DNA from: Thiocapsa bogorovii
GTDB lineage: Bacteria; Pseudomonadota; Gammaproteobacteria; Chromatiales; Chromatiaceae
Direction of reading: 5' to 3'
Length of the DNA: 64,000 nt
NCBI RefSeq assembly: GCF_021228795.1
Contig: NZ_CP089309.1
Span: 3,341,001 to 3,405,000 of the forward strand
Notes under the pieces: model-generated
What the model saw: the letters and a program-made list of their open reading frames with translations, nothing else
What the model was told of the DNA's origin: nothing
Databases searched by the model: none
Translations under genes and position numbers: made by a program
Shown: piece by piece, positions 37,012-46,187 of the stretch
Position numbering within the stretch: the stretch's first letter is position 1
Layout: the number at the start of each line of letters is the position of its first letter

Positions 37012-37518
37012 ATGGAAAGTGAGATCGACACGATGACCTCGACCAAACCTTATCTGATCCGGGCGATCTACGAGTGGATCCTGGACAACGATATGACGCC
37101 CCATTTGGTGGTGGATGTCCGTTACCCCGGTGTCCAGGCGCCGAAGGAGTTCGTCGAGGACGAGCGTTTGGTGCTGAATCTTTCGCCGAGTGCGGTGCGT
37201 TCGCTGGTCCTGGGAAACGATCAGATCGAGTTCAACGCGCGTTTCGGCGGTGTGGCACGCGACGTCTATTTTCCCGTCGAAGCGGTGCTGGGTATCTTCA
37301 CGCGCGAAAACGGTCAGGGGATGGTCTTCCCCGAGCTGGCCTATCCGCTTCCCGGCGAGCCCGAGATCGATTCCGATGCGACCCTCGAGCAGGGCCCAAG
37401 CAAGCCGCGATCGGTCGGTCGGCCTCAGGGCATGATTCAGGAACCCAAAGGGCCTAAATCACCGTCGGGAAAAGGAAAAAAGAAGGCTGGCGGTCCGACG
37501 CTGAAGGTCGTCAAGTAA
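37012..37518 (+). CDS. sspB: ClpXP adaptor SspB
   Basis: A 168-residue adaptor that brings ssrA-tagged proteins to ClpXP. The substrate-binding domain (about 8-115) contains KPYLIRAIYEWILDN and the HLVVD and LNLSPSAVRSL strands. A lysine/proline-rich flexible linker (about 120-155) leads to the C-terminal ClpX-binding tail GGPTLKVVK. ATG 37012 has GGAGG six bases before it; ATG 37000 and 37033 are also in frame. Confidence 0.93.
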   Translation: MESEIDTMTSTKPYLIRAIYEWILDNDMTPHLVVDVRYPGVQAPKEFVEDERLVLNLSPSAVRSLVLGNDQIEFNARFGGVARDVYFPVEAVLGIFTRENGQGMVFPELAYPLPGEPEIDSDATLEQGPSKPRSVGRPQGMIQEPKGPKSPSGKGKKKAGGPTLKVVK

Positions 37519-37693
37519 GCTCTTCACCTCGTCTTTGCCCCCTTGGTCGACGCGACCCGGATTCCCACGTCAAGCGTGACCCGATGAGCGCTGCGGCCGA
37601 CACAGCCCCAGCACCCTGAACCGCGTCGCGGCGTACCGGGTGAACGCGAAGCCCAAACCCCGTGGAGGCGCCGCGTGTCCCTCTCGGAGCGGG

Positions 37694-38008
37694 TCAGGCG
37701 TCCTGCGTCTGTGTCGGCAGGCCGAAACTGAGATCCTCGAGCGCCATTCCCCGCATCACGAGATAGCCGCTGCGGCGTCCGACGCCTTCCTCGCTGAAGT
37801 CGAAGCGATAGACGCGCCGCAGCCTCAAGCCTTCCGACCGCCAGGCGAGACCAAGTCGCCGCAAGGCGACCGTTTGATCTAGAAATTGAAGCTCCCGTTG
37901 TTTGCACGCGCTTTTGCAGACCTCCGTTGCGATTTCGCGTGCGCGCATACTGTCGAGCCAGAACCAGCCGAGCAAAAGAAGGAAAAAGACGGCGAGCAGG
38001 TTGCTCAT
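37694..38008 (-). CDS. DUF3301 small membrane protein
   Basis: A 104-residue protein with one N-terminal transmembrane segment (about 3-19, LLAVFFLLLLGWFWLD). A conserved soluble part carries CKSACKQRELQFLDQTVAL and a YRFDFSEEG strand, matching DUF3301 of gammaproteobacteria. The function is unknown; the two cysteines in CKSAC are family features. ATG 38008 places the membrane segment first. It is convergent with sspB. Confidence 0.8.
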   Translation of the reverse strand: MSNLLAVFFLLLLGWFWLDSMRAREIATEVCKSACKQRELQFLDQTVALRRLGLAWRSEGLRLRRVYRFDFSEEGVGRRSGYLVMRGMALEDLSFGLPTQTQDA

Positions 38009-38232
38009 GAAGGCAGGTCCTCGAGTGTGGCGAACGGGCAACGGTGATCTCATGCTCGCGGGGTTCCGACGTACTCGCCGTGTCGGGGTGGCGCACCCGA
38101 CGCCCGCGCCCGGCGAAATCCGAGCATGTCGCCATCATGCGCGGTCGCGGCGGCGAGCGATGTGTCCGGCTGCGCGGTGACGGGTGGTTTCAGTATACTG
38201 ACCGTCCCTCAACAAACGCGGGAGTGACCGAG

Positions 38233-38655
38233 ATGAAGAGACAGATCCTCACGGCCGTCATCGTGTCATGCACGACCATCGGGCTCGTTGCTTGCGGACA
38301 AGACCAAGCGCCGGTCGAGGAGGCTGCCGCTCCGCCCGCACAGGAGCCGACGATGCTCGATCGGGCGGTCGAGACGGCCAAGGATGCCTCCGATCGTGTC
38401 GGCGCGGCCGCGACTGCCGCCAAGGATACCGCCTCTGAGGCTGCGGCGTCGGCGATGGAACAGGCCTCGGTCGTGGGCGAGCGCGCCGAGACGGAAGCCA
38501 AGGAGATGATCGAGCAGGTCAAGAGCTTCCTGGCGGAGGATAAGGAGGACATGGCGCGTGAGCTCATGAGCAAGTTGTCGGCCATGAAGGATTCGGTCTC
38601 CGAAACAGTGCGCGCCGAGATCGAACGTCTCGAGGCGATGTTCTCCGACGCCTGA
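38233..38655 (+). CDS. Alanine/glutamate-rich lipoprotein
   Basis: A 140-residue lipoprotein: signal peptide with lipobox LVAC (Cys about 21), a proline/alanine linker (about 25-38), then a long amphipathic helix with repeats such as AKDASDRVGAAATAAKDTAS to the end. Composition resembles LEA-like or apolipoprotein-like stress proteins, but no named family is certain. GAGTGACCGAG precedes ATG 38233. Confidence 0.65.
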   Translation: MKRQILTAVIVSCTTIGLVACGQDQAPVEEAAAPPAQEPTMLDRAVETAKDASDRVGAAATAAKDTASEAAASAMEQASVVGERAETEAKEMIEQVKSFLAEDKEDMARELMSKLSAMKDSVSETVRAEIERLEAMFSDA

Positions 38656-38846
38656 GCAGCGGGCTGCAGAAACCCTTCGGGACACCTTCCGCGCGGGCGT
38701 CGGGCGGGCGTCATCCGGTATACGTTGCCGGCGCGGCGACGCGGACTCGGTTTCCTCCCCGCTCCCGCGTGGAAGGCACTTCAGGGCCGTTCAGCTGCCG
38801 GATCCAGGTTGCATCGTTGCGTGAAGATCTCGGTAGGGTGTCGCTT

Positions 38847-39173
38847 ATGGCTTGGCTCTTTCTTGTTGTTGCCGGTATCTTCGAATGGGGCTGGCCCGTC
38901 GGCTTGAAGCTCGGGATGACCGAGTCGGGGCTCCGCTGGGGCTGGATCGGTTTCGCCGTAATCTGCATCGTGGCCAGCGGCGCCTGCTTGCTCGTCGCAC
39001 AGAAGAGCATTCCCATGGGCACGGCCTATGCCGTCTGGACGGGTATCGGTGCTGTCGGGGCCTTCGTCATCGGTATTGTCCTGTTCGCCGAGCCGGCGAC
39101 TTTCCTGCGGTTCTTCTTCGTCGGCATGATCGTTCTGGGCATCGTGGGATTGAAGTTGGCCTCCGGTCCTTGA
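38847..39173 (+). CDS. sugE: SMR transporter SugE/Gdx type
   Basis: A 108-residue four-helix small multidrug resistance protein. The conserved glutamate lies in AGIFEWGWPVGLK (about 13), and the Gdx-type signature GTAYAVWTGIGAVGA lies near 58-72. The Gdx subgroup exports guanidinium ion in exchange for protons, rather than bulky drugs. ATG 38847 fits the family N-terminus (MAWLFLVVAG). No guanidine riboswitch could be recognised upstream. Confidence 0.88.
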   Translation: MAWLFLVVAGIFEWGWPVGLKLGMTESGLRWGWIGFAVICIVASGACLLVAQKSIPMGTAYAVWTGIGAVGAFVIGIVLFAEPATFLRFFFVGMIVLGIVGLKLASGP

Positions 39174-39198
39174 GATGACGGAGCGCCCTGCCCGGTGC

Positions 39199-40266
39199 TC
39201 AATCGAGATGCCGGATCTGAGGATCGCGCTGCGGCTCCCTGATCTCGGGCCCCAGCAGGATGGCGATCGGCCGCGTTTGCGGGTTGGTGTCCAGCGCGAT
39301 CTTGAGCGACATGGTCAGCGGTACCGACAGAAACATGCCGACCGGTCCCAGAACCCATCCCCAGAACACCAACGAGACGAAGACCACCAGGGTGGAGAGT
39401 CCGAGCCCGTATCCCATGATTTTCGGCTCCAGGATGCTCCCGACCAGGGTGTTGACCACTAAATAGCCCAGTGCAACAAGCAGTGCGCTCTGCAGATCGA
39501 TTTGAACGAGCGCAAGCAATACGGCCGGAATCGCGGCCAGGATGGAGCCGATGGTGGGGACGAAGTTCAGCAGAAAGGCGATCAAGGCCCAAAGCACCGC
39601 ATAATCCACCCCGAGGATTGTCAACCAGGCCCAAATCACGAGGCCGGTTCCTAGGCTGGTCAGGCTCTTGATCCCCATGTAGCGGTTGATGCTGTCGAGG
39701 ACGACTCGCAGCTGCTTGGTCGAGGTCTCCGGCGAGGTGAGTGCGGCCCGCAGCTTGGCCGGCAGCCCGGCCGCTTCCAGCAGGATGAAGACCACGGTCA
39801 GCAGGATGAGAAAGGCATTGGCAAGGACCCCGCTGAGTCCGGATACCAGGTCTCCCGCCATCTCCAAGACACGTGCGGGGTCGATATAGGTCTGCAGCGC
39901 CTCCCGCGAGGTATGGAAACCGATGCCGTCGAGCCATCGTGCGAGGTCGTCGATCAACAGCTTCAGGCGGTCCTGATACTCCGGGAGGCTGGCATTGAAG
40001 CCGTCGAGCGACCCCGCGACCAGGATCGCAAGAACGCTTCCCAGGCCGGCAATCGCCAGGACAACCAGCAGCATCGCGGCCCAGTTTGGCGCACCCCGCT
40101 CGCGCAGCGTGCGCAGCGGCGGCGTCGCGATGACGGCGATAAAGACGGCGAGCAGAAAAGGCGTCATCAGAGACGCCGCCGCCCGCATCCCCGCGACGAC
40201 GATGATGAAGGCCGCGAGGGCAACCAGGAAACGCGTGGCGGGCCCGAGGCCGGGATTGGTGCCCAT
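39199..40266 (-). CDS. AI-2E family permease (PerM-like)
   Basis: A 355-residue membrane protein with about eight helices. There is a long cytoplasm/periplasm loop in the middle (about 90-150), and the C-terminal half contains NFVPTIGSILAAIPAVLLAL, the family hallmark. Family members export autoinducer-2 or act as Na+/H+ antiporters; the substrate here is unknown. ATG 40266 begins a normal N-terminus, whereas the open frame runs on to 40902 through the neighbouring gene. It is convergent with sugE and eight bases from the next minus-strand gene. Confidence 0.88.
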   Translation of the reverse strand: MGTNPGLGPATRFLVALAAFIIVVAGMRAAASLMTPFLLAVFIAVIATPPLRTLRERGAPNWAAMLLVVLAIAGLGSVLAILVAGSLDGFNASLPEYQDRLKLLIDDLARWLDGIGFHTSREALQTYIDPARVLEMAGDLVSGLSGVLANAFLILLTVVFILLEAAGLPAKLRAALTSPETSTKQLRVVLDSINRYMGIKSLTSLGTGLVIWAWLTILGVDYAVLWALIAFLLNFVPTIGSILAAIPAVLLALVQIDLQSALLVALGYLVVNTLVGSILEPKIMGYGLGLSTLVVFVSLVFWGWVLGPVGMFLSVPLTMSLKIALDTNPQTRPIAILLGPEIREPQRDPQIRHLD

Positions 40267-40274
40267 GTGTCGCG

Positions 40275-40760
40275 CTAGCGGGTGGCTCGGCTTTGGCCGA
40301 CCGAGGCGAACCTCGGTAGGCCCGATTCCAGCCACCAGGTGTTGGTCGCCGCGTCCCAACGCCACACCTGTCGGTCTGTCAACTGCTTGACGACCTGCGC
40401 GTCTTCGAACAGATAGTCGATGACGACGACCTGAGTGGCGCTGTCGTCCGCTTGGACGACCGGAGGTAGGGTCACGTCGTAGCCGGTGATGCGCAGCTCC
40501 GAGAATGCCTCGGGAAGCTCCCCGCTTTTGCGTTGATCCGGATGCAGGAATCCGAGCGCCGTCTCGTAATAACCCCAGCGCAGGGCGGATTGATAGCCGG
40601 TGGTGGCGGCTTGTAGCGCCAAGGCGCGGCGGTCCTTTTCGACCGCTGCGCATCCGACGCCCACCAGGCTCGTCAAAAGCGCGGCGAGCAGCAGGGGGCC
40701 GAAGCCGGGCATGCACCCCGGCGAGCTCGGCCACTGCGTTGATCCTTTCGGCTGCGCCAT
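40275..40760 (-). CDS. Hypothetical lipoprotein
   Basis: About 161 residues. A hydrophobic segment ends in the lipobox VGVGC, and a soluble domain follows with YQSALRWGYYETALGFL and a C-terminal WRWDAATNTWWLESGLP. It resembles small conserved proteobacterial lipoproteins, but I cannot name the family. Start is uncertain: ATG 40760 has GAGGG before it, ATG 40712 gives the shortest signal peptide, and the frame opens at 40796. It lies directly upstream of the AI-2E permease and is probably co-transcribed with it. Confidence 0.65.
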   Translation of the reverse strand: MAQPKGSTQWPSSPGCMPGFGPLLLAALLTSLVGVGCAAVEKDRRALALQAATTGYQSALRWGYYETALGFLHPDQRKSGELPEAFSELRITGYDVTLPPVVQADDSATQVVVIDYLFEDAQVVKQLTDRQVWRWDAATNTWWLESGLPRFASVGQSRATR

Positions 40761-41015
40761 CGCGCCCTCGGTCATCGATCTCATGTCGGTGGGCATGATA
40801 TACCGAGAGCACGCGGGTTTGTCGCCGCATTGCTGGCCCCGCGCACGTCGGGCCGGCGTTGCGCCTCTTCGCCGTAGGGACTGCTACGCCTCGTCGATGC
40901 ACCTTTTTGAGCCGTTCCTAAGCGAAGCCCTGCGCGACCAACGTCGGGGTCCGCTACCTGATCTGGGGTATCATTTCGGGCCGAGATTTCAGACCAGGAT
41001 CGATCCTTAAACGCT

Positions 41016-42221
41016 ATGCCTGAATCCATCGAGCCGAAACGCGAGATCGCCGTTGCCGATGTGCGGCTCACGCTTCTTGGGACCGCGCACGTCTCGCGTG
41101 CCAGCGAGGAAGAGGTCCGTACCTTGCTGCAGAGCGGGGAGTACGATGCGGTGGCCGTGGAGCTGTGTCGCAGTCGGTTCAGTGCACTGATGGATCCCAA
41201 GTCGCTGTCCGAGATGGATCTCTTTTCGGTTATCCGACAACAGCGCGTCTATATGGTCGTCGCAAATCTTGCCTTGTCGGCCTATCAACAGCGCCTCGCC
41301 GATCAGTTCGGGATCGAGCCCGGTGCGGAACAGCGCGCCGCGATCCGCGTCGCCAAAGAATTGGGTTTGCCGGTCCTGCTGATCGATCGCGAGATCGGCG
41401 TCACGCTCAAACGTATCTCGGCGAATCTCGGCTGGTGGAAGCGCTACACCCTCTTCACGGGACTCTTGGCCGCGATGCTGACCTCGGAAAAGGTCAGCGA
41501 GGAGGAGATCGAGCGGCTCAAAGAGGGCGATGTCCTGGAGACGACCTTTGCCGAGTTCGCCCATGATCGCCGGGATTTGTTTGTCCCCTTGATCGAGGAA
41601 CGTGATCGCTACATGGCTGCAAAGCTGCGCAGCGAGCCGGAGCGGACAGGCGTGAAGCGCGTCTTGGCTGTTGTCGGTGCGGGGCATCTGAAGGGCATCG
41701 CCGAGTCGTTGGAGACGGATACGGCAGACCCCGCTGCGGTCACGCGAGCGCTCGAGGAGGTCCCCCGGCCGAGCCGTTGGCCGCGGATCTTGGCCTGGTG
41801 TCTGGTCGCCTTGATCCTGGGCGGCTTCGCCTTTGGTTTTTCTCAAAGCACGACCTTGGGGTGGGGCTTGGTCGCGGCTTGGGTCGTGATCAACGGCGGT
41901 CTTTCCGCCTTGGGCGCGTTGCTCGCCGGAGGACATCCCCTGACGGTGGTTACGGCGTTTCTGGCCGCGCCGCTGACATCGCTGAACCCGACCATCGGCG
42001 CGGGTATGGTGACGGGTGCGGTCGAGCTGTCGATGCGTAAACCCCGGGTCTCGGATTTCGGGCGGCTGCGTCTCGATGTCGTGACGCTGCGCGGCTGGTG
42101 GCGCAACCGTGTCGCGAGGGTCTTTCTGGTGTTTCTCTTCAGCAGCCTCGGCTCCGGGATCGGCACCTACGTTGCCGGTTTTCATATCGTGGATCAGTTG
42201 TTCCGTGTCGGGGTCCCCTGA
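41016..42221 (+). CDS. TraB/GumN family membrane protein
   Basis: A 401-residue protein. An N-terminal TraB domain (about 15-235) has the two signatures LGTAHVS (about 22) and GAGHLKG (about 224), with AVELCRSR between them. The C-terminal region (about 250-400) has several membrane helices. The family is related to the EreA/ChaN-like fold and includes the pheromone-shutdown protein TraB and metal-dependent proteases such as TIKI; the function in this organism is unknown. It stands alone on the plus strand. Confidence 0.85.
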   Translation: MPESIEPKREIAVADVRLTLLGTAHVSRASEEEVRTLLQSGEYDAVAVELCRSRFSALMDPKSLSEMDLFSVIRQQRVYMVVANLALSAYQQRLADQFGIEPGAEQRAAIRVAKELGLPVLLIDREIGVTLKRISANLGWWKRYTLFTGLLAAMLTSEKVSEEEIERLKEGDVLETTFAEFAHDRRDLFVPLIEERDRYMAAKLRSEPERTGVKRVLAVVGAGHLKGIAESLETDTADPAAVTRALEEVPRPSRWPRILAWCLVALILGGFAFGFSQSTTLGWGLVAAWVVINGGLSALGALLAGGHPLTVVTAFLAAPLTSLNPTIGAGMVTGAVELSMRKPRVSDFGRLRLDVVTLRGWWRNRVARVFLVFLFSSLGSGIGTYVAGFHIVDQLFRVGVP

Positions 42222-42259
42222 GATCCTGCCCGTGGACCAGGTGGCCAAGCGGTTCGGAA

Positions 42260-42853
42260 TCAGGGGCGTGTTCGGTCGAGGTCGTCGAGATGCTGTCGAA
42301 TCGTCTCGATCGCCTCGTCGAGATGCTGAAACGTATGATCTCCGCCCTCCCAGACCATGAGGCGACCGCACTCGGCGTAGAGCCGCTCGGCGATGCGGGA
42401 ATCGATGACCTCGTCGCCGCGTTCCAGAAAGAGGGTGCTCGGTGTGCCGTCGCAGGGTTCTGTGATGCCGTAGGGTCGTGTACTCTCGATCAATGCCTCG
42501 CTGACCTGATAGCGCTCTCCGTCCGCCGCGGTCATGATCTCGCCGATGTATTCCCGGAACAGACTCCAGGGCGTGAGTGCCGGGTTGATCATGTACAGGT
42601 GCGAGAAGCGAAACCGGCGGGCCAGATATTGACCGTAAAAGCCCCCCATTGAGCTCCCGACCACGGTCGGCTCGATGCCCCTATGTTGTCCGGGCAGCGT
42701 GGCGAAAAAGTCCGACAAGAGGGCAACGGCATCCGCCGGACGGTGCGCCGGATAGTCGATGGCGACGACCGAATGCGGGTCCAGTCGCTCGCGAAGGCGA
42801 GTGGCCTTGAAGGATCGGCTGGAGCTGTTGAGTCCGTGAATATAGACGAGCAT
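42260..42853 (-). CDS. YqiA/YcfP-like alpha/beta hydrolase
   Basis: A 197-residue compact esterase-type hydrolase. The N-terminus MLVYIHGLNSS holds the oxyanion region, the nucleophile lies in VGSSMGGFYG (about 67), the acid in LERGDEVID (about 148) and the His in GGDHTFQH (about 173). Family members (YqiA, YcfP, UPF0227) show esterase activity on short acyl esters; the natural substrate is unknown. It lies 53 bp downstream of the hypothetical gene at 42907 on the same strand. Confidence 0.85.
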   Translation of the reverse strand: MLVYIHGLNSSSRSFKATRLRERLDPHSVVAIDYPAHRPADAVALLSDFFATLPGQHRGIEPTVVGSSMGGFYGQYLARRFRFSHLYMINPALTPWSLFREYIGEIMTAADGERYQVSEALIESTRPYGITEPCDGTPSTLFLERGDEVIDSRIAERLYAECGRLMVWEGGDHTFQHLDEAIETIRQHLDDLDRTRP

Positions 42854-42906
42854 TGCGTCTTGGTCGTCGCAGGGCAGGAGTCTGAAGGTAAGGCGTTCGC
42901 TCGGTG

Positions 42907-44001
42907 CTAAACCTCAAGGAGGTCATCTTGGCACGAGGCGGGTGGAGGGCGCGTCGTCTCGGCATGGGTTGCGCCCCCGGGAGGACCGAAAAAGGTCAGT
43001 CGAAACAAAAGGCAGCGATCGATGAACTCGCGTGTGCTCTTGGGCATCGGCACCCTTGCGCGCACGATCGAGCCGATCAGCTCGATTCCGTCACGCAACA
43101 GCGCGACACCTTCCATCGCCTCGCGCGTGGCCTCGGCGCTCGCATCGGGGGGCAGGGCGGGGGCGACGCGGCCGAGTCGATCGATCGCGACCGCGAAGGT
43201 CGGCCAGACGTCGAAAATCGCCGGGTCGGTCCGCAGGATCTCGCACTTGCGTTTAGCTGCATCAGCCAACGCGTCGATCTCCGGATCGATGTCGGTCATT
43301 TGGCGACTGCCCGCAAAGGTGTCCTTGAGGACGGCCGCGATGCGATCGATGTCGCGCATGGTCATGGCAATCTTCAGGTAGCGGCTGTCGTAGAAGTCTT
43401 CGATCGACATGGAAAACGCCTTGAACGGCTCGCCCCACAGCTCGTCGATCCCTTCGTCGCCGCTGCGATGCCGAACCATCTTTCCGAGCTCCAATGCCTC
43501 GAGCAGGCAATGTCCGCAGTCACGCATCAGGCTGTTGTCCGGGCCGATCTCGACGCCCGCGGATTGCAGCTCGACGAGACAGGTGAAGATGTCCGCGGCG
43601 CGGTTGAAGAGCGCTCCGGCCAACATGGCCCCGTTGACCCGCTTGCGCTCCGGATCGGTTTCCGAGGTGTAGGCCGCGCGTGCCTCGTCGAGCCTGGACC
43701 CCGGGATGTTGATGCCGTGCTCGACGTGGTTGAACAGCCGCCGAGTGAGTGCCTGGATCAGGCGCCGTTTGGTCTCGAGGGTGTCGCTGGGCGGCTCGTA
43801 GGATTTGATCCAGTAGCCGTCGTAAAACACGCGCTCCTCACCGAGCATCACGCGCCGCGTGCCATTGTCGGGTTTTTTTGACATGCCTGGGTCGGGATCC
43901 TGGGCGGGTTGAAACGAGTGATACCGGTTTTCGGCGTGATGCGCAATCTCCCGCCCGGCATCCTTCACCCGCGATTCGGCAGTATCGGAGCCTGTCTTCA
44001 T
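42907..44001 (-). CDS. Hypothetical protein, unknown family
   Basis: A 364-residue soluble protein, mostly helical. It has a hydrophilic start and a conserved-looking segment GEERVFYDGYWIKSYEPP near residue 55. It has ten or so scattered cysteines and histidines (RDCGHCLLEA, KRKCEIL) but no recognisable metal or catalytic motif. Candidate starts are ATG 44001 (used), 44046 and 43884. No family is recognised. It stands upstream of the YqiA-like gene and is divergent from a membrane protein gene. Confidence 0.65.
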   Translation of the reverse strand: MKTGSDTAESRVKDAGREIAHHAENRYHSFQPAQDPDPGMSKKPDNGTRRVMLGEERVFYDGYWIKSYEPPSDTLETKRRLIQALTRRLFNHVEHGINIPGSRLDEARAAYTSETDPERKRVNGAMLAGALFNRAADIFTCLVELQSAGVEIGPDNSLMRDCGHCLLEALELGKMVRHRSGDEGIDELWGEPFKAFSMSIEDFYDSRYLKIAMTMRDIDRIAAVLKDTFAGSRQMTDIDPEIDALADAAKRKCEILRTDPAIFDVWPTFAVAIDRLGRVAPALPPDASAEATREAMEGVALLRDGIELIGSIVRARVPMPKSTREFIDRCLLFRLTFFGPPGGATHAETTRPPPASCQDDLLEV

Positions 44002-44180
44002 ACCTTGCAGCCTCTGCGCGTCGGCGTGCCTATGACCTTGAGTCACACTCGACTATAGTGGCGCGATCGGCAGGACGCGCAATACCCGTCTCGATCCCGT
44101 TTTCGCGGGGTTCCTCGCCGCCGGGGTGACGGGAGCCGCGCGATGTTCAGGTCATTCTCGAAGCCTTTCACCGAGGGATT

Positions 44181-44951
44181 ATGCGAGCGAAGGACAGGAT
44201 TGCATCCATGATTACGACACTCTTTATTTGGGGGCTCGCCGGGGCGCTGTTCGGCGCCTTGTTTGGTGGTCTGTACCAGGTCCTCGCTGTTCTCGGGATG
44301 GCGGGCTGGGAGCCTTTGGTGATCGCGGCGGCGGCTGCGGCCATGACGACATCGGCCTTTTACAGTGCCATGCCTGTCGCGCTGATGGGTGCCATGGCTG
44401 GTGTTTTGGCGTCCATCGGGTATTTGATCGTCAGCGGGCAAAGTGTAGAGCTCGTATGGATTGCCGGGACGGCGGGCGCAGGCGGGGTTCTCGCAGGCGT
44501 GTTCTATGCCTGGATGATCACCGACGGAGCGCGGCCGCTCGCCGAGACGCTGACGGGTCTGATCGCAGGCGTGTTGGCCGGCGGCATCATGGCGCTTGTG
44601 TTCGGTTCGCTCGGCATCCGGTTCAGTATGTTCGTGCTGTCGGCAGGCGTCGTGGCGCTGGTCGGGACCTTCTTTCAAGTCTCCGAGCGCTGGCTGGTCG
44701 CGCGCAGCGCAAGTTGGTTTCCGGCGGTCCTGTCCGCGCCGGTCGTCGCCGGACTCATTGCGGCCGTGGTCGGGGCAAGTGTGTGGATCGTTGGCGGCAC
44801 GACATCGACCCTCATGAGCGGTGACGCGCAGGACTCAGCGAATCAGATCCTGAGTGCTGTGCCACCCGGATTCCTGGGCGGCATGCTCGGCGGAGCCGTG
44901 ACGGGCGTGCTGTTGCAAATCCTCGGTTTTCGTCCGGAGCAGCCGCATTAA
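44181..44951 (+). CDS. Hypothetical polytopic membrane protein
   Basis: A 256-residue, glycine/alanine-rich protein with six or more hydrophobic segments and pairs of GxxxG-like motifs (GALFGALFGGLYQ, GGMLGGAVTGVLL). No transporter signature is recognised. ATG 44181 has GAGGG five bases upstream; ATG 44208 is an alternative. It is divergent from the hypothetical gene at 42907-44001. Confidence 0.65.
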   Translation: MRAKDRIASMITTLFIWGLAGALFGALFGGLYQVLAVLGMAGWEPLVIAAAAAAMTTSAFYSAMPVALMGAMAGVLASIGYLIVSGQSVELVWIAGTAGAGGVLAGVFYAWMITDGARPLAETLTGLIAGVLAGGIMALVFGSLGIRFSMFVLSAGVVALVGTFFQVSERWLVARSASWFPAVLSAPVVAGLIAAVVGASVWIVGGTTSTLMSGDAQDSANQILSAVPPGFLGGMLGGAVTGVLLQILGFRPEQPH

Positions 44952-45088
44952 GCTGCCTTGCGGTGGCGACTCGGTCAGCTTGAAAGGGTATAAGTCCACA
45001 CGTTTTTTGTGATAATAGCCTTGCAGCCTCATGCAGGATCGGGGGTGTGTGGTTTCGATCGATCCCCAATCGCACTGGAGGAGACCAG

Positions 45089-45223
45089 ATGTTCGCCGTT
45101 CTCATCGCACTGGCAATCGGTATCGTTATCGGCTGGAATTGGCCTCAACCCCCTTGGGCCCATGATCTTCAGGATCGCGTTGTCGAGACCTTCCAGTCCT
45201 TTGCCGGCAAGGGCCCGAAATAG
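45089..45223 (+). CDS. Small single-TM protein
   Basis: A 44-residue protein beginning MFAVLIALAIGIVIGWNWPQ, a single membrane segment, with a short amphipathic tail ending FQSFAGKGPK. GGAGGAG is placed ideally before ATG 45089, which strongly supports translation. No family can be named with certainty. Confidence 0.65.
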   Translation: MFAVLIALAIGIVIGWNWPQPPWAHDLQDRVVETFQSFAGKGPK

Positions 45224-45319
45224 GCCGTTTGCCCCGACTTGGAGTCGCTCCGGCAACGTTCGGTCTATCGTCCGAGCGGTTTCGTGCGCTCGGACGGTGG
45301 TTTGCCGAGGGAATCGGCC

Positions 45320-46060
45320 TCACAACGAATCCAGAATCAACAACACGGCGATCACCCAAAGGGCCCGGTTCAGCCAGCGCCGGTAGGTCCCTTGATCGAG
45401 CCGGCGGCGCACGCGAATGCCGATCCACAACACGGCCAGTACGGCAGGCAGTGCCAGCAGTGCGAGCCCGATGATGGTCGGATCCAGAGCGTCCTGGAGT
45501 GCGAATCCGGTCAGTTGACCGCTCTTGCTGGTGATGAAGCTCAGGTTAAAGGTTGCGACCATCAGGCCCGGATGCATTCGGGTGTAGAGCGCGAAGGCGA
45601 CGACGATGGGCGAGAAGACGTTCACCAGGCCGGCCAAGAGGCCCATCCCCAATCCCAGCAACGCAAGCCCCCAATGCGGGATCCGATGCTCGGGTCCATC
45701 GCCGCGCTTGCGCTGCAGGATCAGAAAGACGATCAACACGAGGGCCAATAGGAGCCTGAAGGGTTCCGGGTCGACACTGAGCAGGACCTGCGTGCCGATC
45801 AGGCTGCCCACCATCGTGAAGACCGGAATGGGCCAGAAGCGTCGCAGTGCTTCGAGCCAGCGTCTCTCGGCGACGATGCTGACCAGGTTGATGGCGATGG
45901 TCGGGATGAGCGTTAGAAGCACGGCCGCGCGCATGTCCATGACGAGCACGAGCAGCGGCGTGGCGACCAGCGGGAACCCGAACCCGAAGGCGCCGTGCAC
46001 GAAGGCTGCGATCAGGAGGATCCCAATCGCGACCAGATCGATTAAGGCGAATGTATCCAA
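45320..46060 (-). CDS. TauE/SafE family permease
   Basis: A 246-residue membrane protein with about seven to eight helices and the family pattern: AAFVHGAFGFGFPLVATPLL near the start and a second half-repeat LGMGLLAGLVNVFSPIVVAF. TauE/SafE proteins export sulfite, sulfoacetate or other organosulfur anions; the substrate here is unknown. TTG 46060 is chosen because an upstream ATG at 46198 would force the gene across a terminator (46131-46155). It is convergent with the small gene at 45089. Confidence 0.8.
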   Translation of the reverse strand: MDTFALIDLVAIGILLIAAFVHGAFGFGFPLVATPLLVLVMDMRAAVLLTLIPTIAINLVSIVAERRWLEALRRFWPIPVFTMVGSLIGTQVLLSVDPEPFRLLLALVLIVFLILQRKRGDGPEHRIPHWGLALLGLGMGLLAGLVNVFSPIVVAFALYTRMHPGLMVATFNLSFITSKSGQLTGFALQDALDPTIIGLALLALPAVLAVLWIGIRVRRRLDQGTYRRWLNRALWVIAVLLILDSL

Positions 46061-46130
46061 GATTCCGATCGTCTCCTGCGCAGTTCCCGCCTGGCGTGTG
46101 GCTTCAATTCGGTGAGCCGGTTTCCCGGGC

Positions 46131-46155
46131 AAAAAAAGCCCGGCGGGTGCCGGGC
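46131..46155 (-). terminator. Rho-independent terminator beyond prpF
   Basis: On the minus strand, GCCCGGC, loop ACCC and GCCGGGC are followed by seven T. It ends the prp operon transcript before the TauE/SafE gene. Confidence 0.85.
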
Positions 46156-46187
46156 GAATCGTCTCATGAGAGACGAGGAGGACATCG

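Noticed and set aside
38656..38846. Guanidine riboswitch in front of sugE
   Set aside because: No ykkC-type core or pair of ACGR-loop hairpins could be recognised.
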